Below, piece after piece: positions 26,043-34,756 of a stretch of DNA of 64,000 bases; within the stretch, counting starts at the first letter, position 1, and each line of letters opens with the position of its first letter. The translations under genes were made by a program, and so were the position numbers. Below the pieces are notes generated by a model. That model searched no databases, was not told the DNA's origin, and was given only the letters and a program-made list of their open reading frames with translations. This stretch comes from Rhodobacteraceae bacterium EL53 (GTDB lineage Bacteria; Pseudomonadota; Alphaproteobacteria; Rhodobacterales; Rhodobacteraceae). Location of the stretch: NCBI GenBank assembly GCA_900313015.1, contig OMPR01000015.1:1-64000 (forward strand). Reading direction: 5' to 3'.

Positions 26043-27080
26043 TCATCCAGTTTTGGGTCGCTCTGTGCGCGGCAACGCAGTTGGCTGGGCGGCACTATGA
26101 GCCATGTCCTCGGTATAGAAAAAGTGACCGGCGCGCCCCGCGCGTTTTGCAGCATAAAGCGCCAAATCCGCGGCATGCAGCATTTCGGCGCCGTCCGGTT
26201 TTGAAAACTGTGTCGACAAGACAGTCCCCGCACTTGCCGAAATCCGGCATATGTCACCGTTAAACGGCATGGGTTCTTCTAATCGTTCGATCAGACGCTT
26301 TGCAATTCCATCCAAGCGTTCTTTGTTAAGAAGGTTTGCAAAAAGCAAAACAAACTCGTCCCCCCCCACGCGTGCAACCGTATCATCCCCTCGCGTTTCC
26401 TCAACAATTACTCGCGCGACTTGCTGCAACACAAAGTCCCCAGCAGCATGCCCCAATGTATCATTTACGGTTTTGAAATAATCGAGATCAAGATGCATCA
26501 TCGAAAATGGGGTGTTCCCCGCTTTGTACCGATCAAGAATGTGATCCATAGCCCTGCGATTTTTGAGGCCGGTCAACGTGTCGGTAAAGGCCTGTTCCTC
26601 AGCGGCAATCATTGCTCCCTGCAATCGCAGGTTCAAAGTTCTCGAGGCCTCCATCGCGGCCGATTTTGCCTCCACCAGATAAAGCAATTCGATTGCCAGG
26701 TCCGTTCCCGAGAAATCTGCGCTTGTTAGGGCATAGTCCCGTACCGCATCCAAGATTGAAATCCCAAACGACAGGTTCACGACAGCCCCCTGCCCATCCG
26801 GCAGCGGCACAATAACCCCTTTCAATGCGGTCTGAGGGTCATCACGCAGACGCAAGTGCAACTTGGCTCCCGATGTTGCAAGCAAAGCCGGCATTGTTGT
26901 AACAGTGCGCGGACGAAGCAATTCAAACAGCTCTAAAAACCGCTGCCCCGGCATGGCTTGTTCTGGGCGTAGTTTTTGTAAGGTTGGACCAACTTCGCTG
27001 ATATGCCCGGTCGGGTCCAGCAGCACATACATGGGGCACAACCGTTCCAAAAGGTTGGCCAAATCGTCCATTCCAATCAT
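26043..27080 (-). CDS. Diguanylate cyclase with H-NOX-associated N-terminal domain
   Basis: Makes cyclic di-GMP from two GTP. In the 345-residue protein residues 5-150 form a PAS-like H-NOX-associated domain (LCPMYVLLDPTGHISEVGPTL is typical), a short helix links to the cyclase, and the GGDEF domain spans about 175-330. The active-site motif GGDEF is intact (RVGGDEFVLLF) and an RxxD inhibitory site (RGDD) lies five residues before it, so feedback by product is likely. Its ATG overlaps the H-NOX stop (ATGA), so the two proteins are made together and the H-NOX partner presumably controls activity. Confidence 0.9.
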   Translation of the reverse strand: MIGMDDLANLLERLCPMYVLLDPTGHISEVGPTLQKLRPEQAMPGQRFLELFELLRPRTVTTMPALLATSGAKLHLRLRDDPQTALKGVIVPLPDGQGAVVNLSFGISILDAVRDYALTSADFSGTDLAIELLYLVEAKSAAMEASRTLNLRLQGAMIAAEEQAFTDTLTGLKNRRAMDHILDRYKAGNTPFSMMHLDLDYFKTVNDTLGHAAGDFVLQQVARVIVEETRGDDTVARVGGDEFVLLFANLLNKERLDGIAKRLIERLEEPMPFNGDICRISASAGTVLSTQFSKPDGAEMLHAADLALYAAKRAGRAGHFFYTEDMAHSAAQPTALPRTERPKTG

Positions 27081-27664
27081 CTGGCTCTTGCCCCCAAATC
27101 AAAACTGCGCCCTTCAGAAAATGCAGTTTCAACCAAAGTAATCGATATCACCTCAGACTCGCCGTGGTTCCCGTCATGATCGAGGAACACCAAGGCTCCA
27201 TAATCGTCCGCCATGGCGCGCAGAATCCCCATCATCACATTTGCGTACCCAGGCAGACCGGGATGGCAGGTCAAAGTGAACTGTCCCTGCGTGTGCTCTC
27301 TCAGTTCCAGTGGGGGAAGCGACAAATCTGAAACCGCCAAGCGCGCCCGGTCCGGCAGATCATCAAGCGAATGCAGAAACTCAACATAGGTCACACCGCC
27401 GAACCTCAACAATCGACGCAATGCTTCGGTCGCGGGGTTCGACACCAGATAGGTGCCAACATCCTCTAGAACTTCATTTTGGGGGCGATCCATTTCATTA
27501 CACAGTTCAGCCAGCACCCGCAGCGAGGTGTCATCATCATAAACCAACATCGCTTCGAATTCGACAAAACCCAGCTGAGCTGCTTCGGTGATCTGAACCC
27601 ACCGGCTTAGACCATATGTATTGCAGACAAACGATTGAATCGCTTTGTTGATTAAACCATGCAT
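27077..27664 (-). CDS. H-NOX (heme-NO-binding fold) protein lacking the heme ligand
   Basis: A 195-residue stand-alone H-NOX-fold protein: MHGLINKAIQSFVCNTYG at the start, FVEFEAMLVYDD, TYLVSNPATEALRRLLRFGG, FLHSLDDLPDRARL and MMGILRAMADDYG. When aligned by eye with soluble guanylate cyclase (FLQNLDALHDHL), the axial His falls on Pro104. The YxSxR heme-propionate motif aligns with CHPGL, so all three of its residues are changed. The protein probably does not bind heme in the usual way. It is coupled to the cyclase gene and should still act as its regulatory partner. No promoter can be singled out in the 88-base gap to the DUF4153 gene. Confidence 0.85.
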   Translation of the reverse strand: MHGLINKAIQSFVCNTYGLSRWVQITEAAQLGFVEFEAMLVYDDDTSLRVLAELCNEMDRPQNEVLEDVGTYLVSNPATEALRRLLRFGGVTYVEFLHSLDDLPDRARLAVSDLSLPPLELREHTQGQFTLTCHPGLPGYANVMMGILRAMADDYGALVFLDHDGNHGESEVISITLVETAFSEGRSFDLGARAR

Positions 27665-27752
27665 ACACGGTCCCCAATTTGTTCAGGGTCACCTTCGCCC
27701 TCGAATTCTTAAAAAACAGCCAACACACCAAGTTGAGTCTTTTCAATTGTAC

Positions 27753-29531
27753 TTAGTTTGCTGGTGCCAGGACCTTTCCGCCTACGATAAGCGCTTGTTT
27801 TCCACTAGGCGCAACGATGAAATGTCCCGCCAATATCGCCTCTAACGTCGCACGAGTGAGTTCGGGCCAATTGTCATCCATTGGGTCAAAAAGATCGCGC
27901 ACGACCGCGCTTTGCTCGCCCCGGGCCATTACGTGTTTGCCCCGAACCAAATCCCCTGAAGCAAGATAAAGCACCATTCCCTGATCCTGCGCCGGAACTC
28001 CGGGCATAAATACATCCTGCACGAACACACACCCCGGTGATCCGTCACCTAAGTGTTCCCGACACCCTCGTGCCCATTGCTCCAACTGATACCCAGGAAC
28101 TTTGGCGATCAAATCGACCGGCAAACCGATGCCCAATGGTTGTGTTGGCATCACCGACAAAATCTCTTCCAATGTATCCGGACGGCCAAGATCGACAACC
28201 GAGCGTTCAAAAATGAAGGGGCTCGTCGCAGTTTGCGCCTCGGCTATGCGTGTAATGAGGTCTTCGGCCTCGCGCTCTTGGGCGATGGCAGACAAATCTT
28301 CTAACCCAGCCTGCCCAGCTCGACCCCATTCATGTGCCATGGACCACAATGGCAACTGGGTGGCGGTGCTGTGTCCCTGAGCAAATCGATTGACCTGACT
28401 GTGCGTTGCGATGCGGTAAGGGTCCAGTAAGGGCGTCATCCAGATCACCAAGGCAGCCATCACGCCAACCACCAACACCACATTCAACGCGCGTATCCGC
28501 CGCATCCAGTTATGTCCGAATACCGCAATAGCGCAATATCCTAGCCCATAGGTCAAAACGAACAATGCCACCATCGCCGCAAGCACGCGATCCGGGGTCC
28601 AGCCATAGGTCGTCACACGCAGCCATACCGCCCACCCGGCGAGACCTGCCAATATGGGCAACACCATCGCAAGCCCACGCGTCGCGAGTCGCAGCCCCCG
28701 ATGCATGACCTCAAATTCCCGGTCTCTGTCCAATGCTGCCGAAATCAACGTGATCGAAACAAGCACTGTAACCATCAACGTGGCTGCTGCCGAAAAGTCC
28801 CCAAACAAGTGGGTTAGCCCACGGATCGGAATCGCAATCAAAAAGACCCCGACCACTGTCAAAACAATTGGCACAAGCAGACGCAGCAATCGCAGCACCA
28901 CAAATGGGGACATTGTGGTGCGCAATTCATATACAACAGCCAAGCCTAAACCAAAGGCTGCCCCGCTTAGGAAAAACCGCACCCAATCCGTTCGCAAAAG
29001 GGTATCAACGATCGAGATCTGAACCAATTCGAGCAAAGTGTCTGATAGAAAGACAACCAACCAGAACACGCCAACAAAACAGAGCGCAACGCCGTATCGG
29101 ATCGTGATGAGCCACGCCGTTTCGAACAAGGCGCTGTATTTCATCACATTCTGTCTGTCTTGCATCCACACCGACAAAAAGGGAGTTGCCAAGAAGACCA
29201 ACATCGTTGTCACGCTTAGCATGATAGGTTCATCAAGCAATTCAGTAGCGTGGGTGAACCGCAACGCAGCCAGACTTATCAAGCCCGTTACCGGGACTGA
29301 CAGGATCAAGGCGCAGAGGATCGCACGCATCGGTCCAATTGGCCCCGCCAATGCCAAGGAAACCGACGCATGAATGGCGACAAAGGAGAACAAGGCTAGG
29401 AAAACGGCAGGCGAAATCAGCGGATTATCCCAGTTTTCGCCCAACGCCCAAATCGCAACCGCACTCAGCCCACCGATCCAGAACAAGGCCACTCTATTCC
29501 ACGCAACGGCGATCTCGGTTCGGTCAGACAT
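27753..29531 (-). CDS. DUF4153 multi-spanning membrane protein
   Basis: A 592-residue inner-membrane protein. The first 370 residues contain about ten hydrophobic helices (for example WNRVALFWIGGLSAVAIWAL and TLMVTVLVSITLISAALDR), followed by a soluble C-terminal region of about 210 residues that ends in a conserved-looking GKQALIVGGKVL. The pattern fits DUF4153 proteins common in Rhodobacterales, and the function is unknown. It is separated from both neighbours by 90-190 bases and is probably transcribed alone. The 187 bases upstream (29532-29718) hold only a weak 7-bp hairpin. Confidence 0.8.
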   Translation of the reverse strand: MSDRTEIAVAWNRVALFWIGGLSAVAIWALGENWDNPLISPAVFLALFSFVAIHASVSLALAGPIGPMRAILCALILSVPVTGLISLAALRFTHATELLDEPIMLSVTTMLVFLATPFLSVWMQDRQNVMKYSALFETAWLITIRYGVALCFVGVFWLVVFLSDTLLELVQISIVDTLLRTDWVRFFLSGAAFGLGLAVVYELRTTMSPFVVLRLLRLLVPIVLTVVGVFLIAIPIRGLTHLFGDFSAAATLMVTVLVSITLISAALDRDREFEVMHRGLRLATRGLAMVLPILAGLAGWAVWLRVTTYGWTPDRVLAAMVALFVLTYGLGYCAIAVFGHNWMRRIRALNVVLVVGVMAALVIWMTPLLDPYRIATHSQVNRFAQGHSTATQLPLWSMAHEWGRAGQAGLEDLSAIAQEREAEDLITRIAEAQTATSPFIFERSVVDLGRPDTLEEILSVMPTQPLGIGLPVDLIAKVPGYQLEQWARGCREHLGDGSPGCVFVQDVFMPGVPAQDQGMVLYLASGDLVRGKHVMARGEQSAVVRDLFDPMDDNWPELTRATLEAILAGHFIVAPSGKQALIVGGKVLAPAN

Positions 29532-29718
29532 AAGACAGGCCCCTACTGCTGTACCCTTAACACAAGGGTAACAACCTGCATCGACTCACGCCAGATGCGT
29601 AGATTTGGCCAAATGTCACAGCGAGCCAGCAGGCCACAAATCTGCCCCGGCATGAATCGTCCCCCTCCAATCGAAACGCGCGCTTTGGCTGGTGGGGACA
29701 ATTCTTGAAAAGGAGCCT

Positions 29719-31278
29719 TCAGAAGTCGGTAGGCGCGCCCCCTTCGGATTTGCGCCGCGCGACAAAATCAGCCAGTTCGTCGCGGATCGCAATATCCATC
29801 GGCGGCTCTTCGAAATTGGCAACGATTTCCTTGAACATGTGGTGGGCGCGCTCAGGGGTCCAAATGGCACCGGCAACTTCCCAGCCTTCGTAGTTTTTCC
29901 AATCACTCAAAAAGGGTTGGTAAAATGCAGATGTGTACCGATCCTGTGTGTGCTTGATGCCAAAGAAGTGCCCTTCGTTGCCCACGGACTTGATCGCATC
30001 CAAAGCGATTTCATCAGGGCCCGTTGCCGTGATTTCGGGTTCCATATAGCGCTGGATCTGTTGCAGAACTTCGCAATCCATAATGAATTTTTCAGGACTC
30101 GCGATCAAACCGCCTTCTAACCAACCCGCAGCGTGATACACCATGTTGGTGCCCGACTGCACCGACGCCCAGAGCGAATTTGACGTCTCCCACATGGCTT
30201 GCCCGTCCGGAACGTTTGCCGCGCACACACCAGAACTGCGCATTGGCAGGCCATAGAACCGGGCCATCTGACCGGTCATTTGTGTGGCACGCATGTATTC
30301 CGGAGTTCCAAAAGCAGGCGCACCTGATTTCATGTCGACATTCGACGTAAACGTGCCAATGACACAGGGAATGCCGGGTTTCACATACTGGAACAACGCA
30401 ATAGCGCACAGCGCTTCTGCCAAGGATTGCGCGACAGCTCCCGCCATGGTCACAGGTGCCATCGCCCCCGCCAGCGTAAAGGGCGTAACAACAATCGCTT
30501 GTCCCCGGCGCGCCAACCGTAGGCAGCCATCAATCATCGGGTGATCATGCTTCAGTGGAGAAGTCGAATTGATGTTGGTGTACATGCGCGGCTTGGCTTG
30601 GAATTCTTCTTCGGTCAACCCACCCGCGATCCGCACCATTTCCATGACATCTTCAACACGCTCTTTTCCCAAGGAATAGGCATGCATCGCTTTGTCGGTG
30701 ATCGTCAGCTTGTCGTATAGCACGTCCAGATGACGGACCGAGGCGTGAATATCCACGGGTTCAACCGGGTAGCCGCCCGCAAAGTGGATACAGTTGAAAT
30801 ACTGCGTAAGCTTCAAAAGGTTGGCACACATCTCGCGCGTTCCGGGCACTTTTTTCCCGATGGACATGTCCCAATAATTCGGAGGCGAAGAAACATTGCC
30901 GAACAGCATCGTATTGCCGCCAACAGTCAACTCGCGTTCCGTATTGCGCGGTGTGATGGTAAAGGTGCTGGGGGCCTTCCCCACCATTTCCATGATCCAA
31001 TGGCGGTCAAAGCGAACGATGTCACCGTCGATCTTACACCCGGCCTCGCGCAAGAGACCCAACGCCTCGGTGTTCAGAAACGCAACGCCTACCTCTTCGA
31101 GGATCCGCATCGCCCCCTCGTGGATTGCTTCGACCCCTTCGGGACCCAAGGGTTCGGTTGGTCGATCTATGTTGACTGGCAACCGCCAAGGCATCTGCTC
31201 AATCACATCTCCGCCCCGGCGCGCTGCTGCTCCGGCGCGTCCACCACCGCGGCGTCGGCGTGCTGTATTATCTGTCAT
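29719..31278 (-). CDS. MttB-superfamily corrinoid methyltransferase (non-pyrrolysine)
   Basis: A 519-residue protein. The Arg/Gly-rich start (RRRRGGGRAGAAARRGG) and MPWRLPVNIDRPTEPL are typical of rhodobacterial trimethylamine-methyltransferase family members. The rest of the TIM barrel is complete (GAMRILEEVGVAF, FAGGYPVEPVDI, YTNINSTSPL, VTPFTLAGAM, MRSSGVCAANVPDGQA). The frame has no in-frame UAG, so it cannot carry pyrrolysine and is unlikely to use trimethylamine. Characterised relatives without pyrrolysine demethylate quaternary amines such as glycine betaine. No corrinoid protein gene is adjacent. The ATG at 31278 is preceded by GGGAGAATGCC. A strong hairpin lies 60 bases upstream. Confidence 0.85.
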   Translation of the reverse strand: MTDNTARRRRGGGRAGAAARRGGDVIEQMPWRLPVNIDRPTEPLGPEGVEAIHEGAMRILEEVGVAFLNTEALGLLREAGCKIDGDIVRFDRHWIMEMVGKAPSTFTITPRNTERELTVGGNTMLFGNVSSPPNYWDMSIGKKVPGTREMCANLLKLTQYFNCIHFAGGYPVEPVDIHASVRHLDVLYDKLTITDKAMHAYSLGKERVEDVMEMVRIAGGLTEEEFQAKPRMYTNINSTSPLKHDHPMIDGCLRLARRGQAIVVTPFTLAGAMAPVTMAGAVAQSLAEALCAIALFQYVKPGIPCVIGTFTSNVDMKSGAPAFGTPEYMRATQMTGQMARFYGLPMRSSGVCAANVPDGQAMWETSNSLWASVQSGTNMVYHAAGWLEGGLIASPEKFIMDCEVLQQIQRYMEPEITATGPDEIALDAIKSVGNEGHFFGIKHTQDRYTSAFYQPFLSDWKNYEGWEVAGAIWTPERAHHMFKEIVANFEEPPMDIAIRDELADFVARRKSEGGAPTDF

Positions 31279-31339
31279 GGCATTCTCCCGGTTCACTTAC
31301 GAACAAGAAGGCACCAAGGCTACCACCGGCCTCCGCTCC

Positions 31340-31364
31340 GAACGCGACAGAAAATGTCGCGTTC
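31340..31364. promoter_or_regulatory. Perfect 10-bp inverted repeat upstream of the MttB-family gene
   Basis: GAACGCGACA and TGTCGCGTTC flank a five-base loop (GAAAA). There is no T-tract on either side, so it is not a standard terminator. Its symmetry and its position 62 bases before the methyltransferase start fit either an operator or a 5'-leader hairpin. Confidence 0.5.
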
Positions 31365-31401
31365 CACTCTTAGACCGGCGAATTCAAGACGCGATTGACG
31401 T

Positions 31402-32091
31402 TTATGCCGCCAGCCAAGCCGGGATATGCCCTATATCAGGCAGAACAACATCTGCGTGCGGGGCAAGATCTTCGGCCTGCGCCATGCCTGTCAGAACACC
31501 AATCGTGGCCATGCCCGCAGCGCGGCCAGCGATCAGATCATGGGTGCTGTCCCCCACCATCGCAATTTGCGTTGGCTCCAACCCAATGTGTTTGGCAAAA
31601 GCAAGCAATTGGCCCGGTCCAGGTTTGGCGCCATGCCCACTGTCAAACCCTGCGATGAAATCAAAACGCTCAGAAACACCTGCCTTGGTCAGATGCGCCA
31701 TTGCCGGTGCTTCGGCATCATTTGTTGCCACCCCAAGCTTGAACCCCTGCTCTCGGAGATTGTCGAGGAACGAAGCCAACGGCACGGCCTCTGCCTGAGG
31801 CGCAGTTGCGGCTTCTTCGTTCAACAACACAACAAGCGCGTCCTGAGTGGTGTCCGCGAAATGCGGCAATAGGGTCGCCGCAATTTCCGAAGGCGTGCCA
31901 GCGATTACAATGCTGTCAGGGGAAAAGCTATTGCTTTGCATGTCGAACCCAATGGTCAGGCCAACAGCCGTCGCGCGGATTTCGTCATTGTCGCAAACCC
32001 GCAAGAGAAACGCGCGGGCAAAACTTTCCCAAGTTGCAGCGAAATCAAAAAGCGTGCCGTCTTTGTCAAACAGCAATGCAGAGATAGCCAT
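31402..32091 (-). CDS. HAD-superfamily hydrolase (phosphoglycolate-phosphatase-like)
   Basis: A 229-residue soluble phosphatase of HAD class IA. Motif I is LLFDKDGTLFDF with the catalytic Asp pair, motif II is VATNDAEA, motif III includes the Lys in HGAKPGPGQLLAF, and motif IV is MVGDSTHDL. An all-helical cap lies between motifs I and II. Substrate is not predictable; phosphoglycolate is the usual guess. It shares strand with the methyltransferase gene downstream but is 123 bases from it. Confidence 0.88.
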   Translation of the reverse strand: MAISALLFDKDGTLFDFAATWESFARAFLLRVCDNDEIRATAVGLTIGFDMQSNSFSPDSIVIAGTPSEIAATLLPHFADTTQDALVVLLNEEAATAPQAEAVPLASFLDNLREQGFKLGVATNDAEAPAMAHLTKAGVSERFDFIAGFDSGHGAKPGPGQLLAFAKHIGLEPTQIAMVGDSTHDLIAGRAAGMATIGVLTGMAQAEDLAPHADVVLPDIGHIPAWLAA

Positions 32092-32126
32092 TGCGGGGGT
32101 ACTCCGGTGATTGAGAGGTTAACGTA

Positions 32127-32411
32127 TTAGGTCCAATGCGTGTCAGCAGCGCCGACCAAAACAGCACGTGCCTGCATCGGCAAGTCATATTTTGTCTCGC
32201 TAGCATCACAAAATGCGATCACCCAGGCATCGTCCATCATAAGAAAGTCCAGCACGGACCCAAGGAACTCTGGGTCACTCACGCGCGCCCTTATGTCGGC
32301 TTCCGAAGCCCCCGTAGCCCCAAGAAACACGGGTAAAAGCTCATCATTGGTGACCAACCAAGCCAACGCTTTCAGCGCCAGGGTTTCGGATGCATCGGCG
32401 GAAAGTTGCAT
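32127..32411 (-). CDS. DUF3572 family protein
   Basis: A 94-residue helical protein. ETLALKALAWLVTNDELLPVFLGATG and FLGSVLDFLMMDDAWVIAFCD are characteristic of DUF3572, found in alphaproteobacteria next to pleD-type genes. It is divergent from the PleD-like gene with a 95-base spacer (32412-32506) that must contain both promoters. Function unknown. Confidence 0.85.
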   Translation of the reverse strand: MQLSADASETLALKALAWLVTNDELLPVFLGATGASEADIRARVSDPEFLGSVLDFLMMDDAWVIAFCDASETKYDLPMQARAVLVGAADTHWT

Positions 32412-32506
32412 AAATGTTCCCGTGTCTCTGGCGCGGAAAGGGTTTGTTAACCTGTCTCATAAACAATTTAACAATAAATGAAAGCAATAGTCGAAAGGCT
32501 AACGCC

Positions 32507-33901
32507 GTGCAGGGAACAATATTAGTACTCGATGGTGTCTCCACCAATCGGATCATGCTCAAGGTACAGCTCTCGGCTGCTTGGTATCGCGTGGCTCAAG
32601 GTGACCGGCTCGAGGGGCTGGTGCCCCTTGTGCGCCGCGTCAGACCTGACCTTATTTTGACGGCGATGTCTTTGCCCGATGGGGATGCGCTCGACGTGCG
32701 TGCCGCCTTGCAGTTGGATGAAGAGCTCGCTGGCATTCCTATAATCGCGGTGACTGCCGAGAACGATCGCAACGCCAATTTCCGCGCCCTTGGTGCCGGG
32801 ATCGAAGATGTGCTTAGTCAGCCTTATGACGATGTGATCCTCCTTGCCCGCATCCGCAGCCTGATCCGTGCCCACACAACCGCTGAAGAGCTTCGTATTC
32901 AAAGCGGGGCACAGCCTGTAGGCATGGCTGAACCCGCAGCTGGCTTTCCAACCCTCTTACCGGCCGCCAACATCGCCGTGGTCACGCAGAGTCCCGGCAC
33001 TGGAGCCATCTGGCGCGCCCGTCTCAAAGGCAATACCCGTCATCAGCTGGATCTGCACAAAATCGACGACATCCAAAGCTTGCTGAGTGATCGCATCCCG
33101 GACGCCATCATCGTCGAACTGTGCGACAGTGAAACCGGGTTGCGCCTCCTGGCTGATCTGCGCGCGCGCAGCAGCACTCGCCACGCTGCTGTCATTGCCA
33201 TACCCAACCCTGCGAATGCTTACCTCTCAGCCGATGCACTAGATCGCGGCGCCGACGATGTCATGCCTGCGGGCTTTTGTGCCGATGAACTTGTGCTTCG
33301 GCTCGAAACACAATTGCGTCGCCGCGCCCGTTCCGAGAGTTACCGAGATACGGTACGCGATGGTCTTCTTGCGGCTCTGACTGATCCGATGACCGGATTA
33401 CACAATCGCCGCTTTGCTTTGCCCGAACTACATCGCATTGCACGCAACGCAGCTGAAACTGGCGAAAGCTTTGCTGTCATGCTCGCTGATTTGGATCACT
33501 TCAAAGGTATCAACGATGCCTATGGTCACCCCGTCGGAGACAAAGTGCTGGTCGAAACGGCCAATCGCCTACGCACGCAATTGCGCCCGACGGACCTAAT
33601 TGCCAGGATTGGTGGCGAAGAATTCATGATTGTCCTGCCCAACACCACACGGATAGAAGCCCTGCAAATAGCGGATCGCCTCTGCCGTCGTATTAATGGG
33701 GAACCCTTTGAAATCCGTGGATTGCCAGAACCAATTCAAGTTACGACCAGCATCGGGCTTGTTCTTCGGCGCAGTGAAACTCGCAGCAAAAAAATACGGT
33801 CAAATGATGTGCCTGACCTGATCGAACAGGCAGATCGCGCGCTTTACGAGGCCAAAGGAGCGGGACGCAACCAAGTGTCGATGATCGCGTCCGCTGCGTG
33901 A
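32507..33901 (+). CDS. PleD-like diguanylate cyclase with two degenerate receiver domains
   Basis: A 464-residue protein with two receiver-like domains (about 1-120 and 150-270) and a C-terminal GGDEF domain. The cyclase motif is RIGGEEF, and an RxxD feedback site (RPTD) lies five residues before it, so it should make cyclic di-GMP. In receiver 1 the acidic pair reads DG (ILVLDGVSTNR) and the phosphoacceptor Asp is Ala (LILTAMSLP). In receiver 2 the corresponding position is Glu (AIIVELCDSETG). Control by phosphorylation is therefore doubtful. The GTG at 32507 is chosen because AAAGG lies eight bases before it and the domain starts there; an upstream ATG at 32414 would add 31 residues without homology. 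Confidence 0.9.
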   Translation: MQGTILVLDGVSTNRIMLKVQLSAAWYRVAQGDRLEGLVPLVRRVRPDLILTAMSLPDGDALDVRAALQLDEELAGIPIIAVTAENDRNANFRALGAGIEDVLSQPYDDVILLARIRSLIRAHTTAEELRIQSGAQPVGMAEPAAGFPTLLPAANIAVVTQSPGTGAIWRARLKGNTRHQLDLHKIDDIQSLLSDRIPDAIIVELCDSETGLRLLADLRARSSTRHAAVIAIPNPANAYLSADALDRGADDVMPAGFCADELVLRLETQLRRRARSESYRDTVRDGLLAALTDPMTGLHNRRFALPELHRIARNAAETGESFAVMLADLDHFKGINDAYGHPVGDKVLVETANRLRTQLRPTDLIARIGGEEFMIVLPNTTRIEALQIADRLCRRINGEPFEIRGLPEPIQVTTSIGLVLRRSETRSKKIRSNDVPDLIEQADRALYEAKGAGRNQVSMIASAA

Positions 33902-33910
33902 CTTAGCGGA

Positions 33911-34396
33911 TTAGTTAACCTCACGCTTTCGGTCCGACCACTTGCGTTTGTGCTTTGCCATATTTTCCAGACGATCCGCATACTCTGAACGCTCTGCATC
34001 GCTCATAAGGTTGATCCGTTCCAACCATGAAACCTGCAACGTCTCAAAGAACGCATCTCGGTCCTGCTTTTGCTTTTTAAGCGCCTCAGTCAACGCTGCT
34101 GCATCAAATGGCACCGCCCGCAAAAGCGCGGCAACCGCCTGTGCGTCCTTTATCTTAGCCTTGCCTTTGTCGCTGCGACGATCGCGAAACTTCTGGTGCA
34201 TTTCGGATCGATGTTCACGCGGCATGGCTCGGAACAACGCAGAGCCCAGACTAGACGGTGGCGGACGCATCCCGTCTGGCCCGCCCAATCGCATCACGGC
34301 CCCAACCGCCAATCCCACAACCAGTAGGTTCAGGCTTAAGGAAACTCCCAGAAGGATCCGCAACCAAAGCCGTGATTTCTGTTTAGGTTCGCTCAT
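33911..34396 (-). CDS. Periplasmic metal-sensor-like protein (CnrX/Spy-like)
   Basis: A 161-residue protein with an N-terminal anchor (RILLGVSLSLNLLVVGLAVGAVM) and a charged periplasmic helical domain with many Lys, Arg and Glu residues (PREHRSEMHQKFRDRRSDK, LKKQKQDRDAFFETL). This resembles the heavy-metal sensor/Spy family, which includes CnrX, the sensor that controls an anti-sigma/sigma pair. The ATG follows the anti-sigma stop directly (TAAATG) with GAGGAGGGG before it. That gene order suggests it senses the signal for the sigma factor encoded upstream. Confidence 0.75.
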   Translation of the reverse strand: MSEPKQKSRLWLRILLGVSLSLNLLVVGLAVGAVMRLGGPDGMRPPPSSLGSALFRAMPREHRSEMHQKFRDRRSDKGKAKIKDAQAVAALLRAVPFDAAALTEALKKQKQDRDAFFETLQVSWLERINLMSDAERSEYADRLENMAKHKRKWSDRKREVN

Positions 34397-34756
34397 TTAC
34401 CCCTCCTCGGTCAGGAATATGCCCAACCCAGTTTCTTGGAACAGATCCGCTTCCATTTGTTGTTGCAGCACCAATTCGACCGGATCCGGTAAGAAATCCG
34501 GGGGTGCCAACCCAATCCAAACGCCAGCAGCACAGGCAGTCGCCAATCCGCTCAGTCCCGCCCATCCGCCCAAAGCCTGCTGCACCTGTGCCCACAGCCC
34601 TCTGTGGGGGCGCGCTTGCTCGGGTATAGATGGGGCGCTTATCTCAGCCTGTACAGCATCTGCATCCTGCAACATTCGGGTCACCAGGTCAGACGGCATC
34701 GCATCGCGCGTGTCCCGCGCTTGGGAAAAAAGTAGATCCAGATCTTCGTCAGCCAT
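34397..34756 (-). CDS. Probable anti-sigma factor, membrane-anchored
   Basis: A 119-residue protein. The first 65 residues are cytosolic and helical (DLDLLFSQARDTRDAMPSDLVTRMLQDADAV), one helix (GGWAGLSGLATACAAGVWIGL) follows, and a short acidic periplasmic tail ends the protein. It overlaps the sigma-factor gene by eight bases and precedes the CnrX-like sensor. Size, topology and position support an anti-sigma role; no ZAS zinc motif is present. Confidence 0.7.
   Translation of the reverse strand: MADEDLDLLFSQARDTRDAMPSDLVTRMLQDADAVQAEISAPSIPEQARPHRGLWAQVQQALGGWAGLSGLATACAAGVWIGLAPPDFLPDPVELVLQQQMEADLFQETGLGIFLTEEG

Noticed and set aside
25883-26263. A 126-codon plus-strand frame overlapping the end of the cyclase gene
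   Set aside because: It is mostly antisense to the GGDEF gene, has no recognisable domain and no Shine-Dalgarno. I regard the 25756-26042 gap as promoter region.
29553-29573. Small inverted repeat TACCCTT/AAGGGTA upstream of the DUF4153 gene
   Set aside because: A seven-base stem without T-tract or known motif is expected by chance at this length.
29719-31278. Idea that the MttB-family gene encodes trimethylamine methyltransferase
   Set aside because: There is no in-frame UAG for pyrrolysine and no pyl or corrinoid-protein genes nearby, so a different substrate is more likely.
30730-31798. Long plus-strand frames (222 and 300 codons) opposite the MttB and HAD genes
   Set aside because: They are shadows of the real minus-strand genes, with Arg/Pro/Ser-rich composition and no homology.
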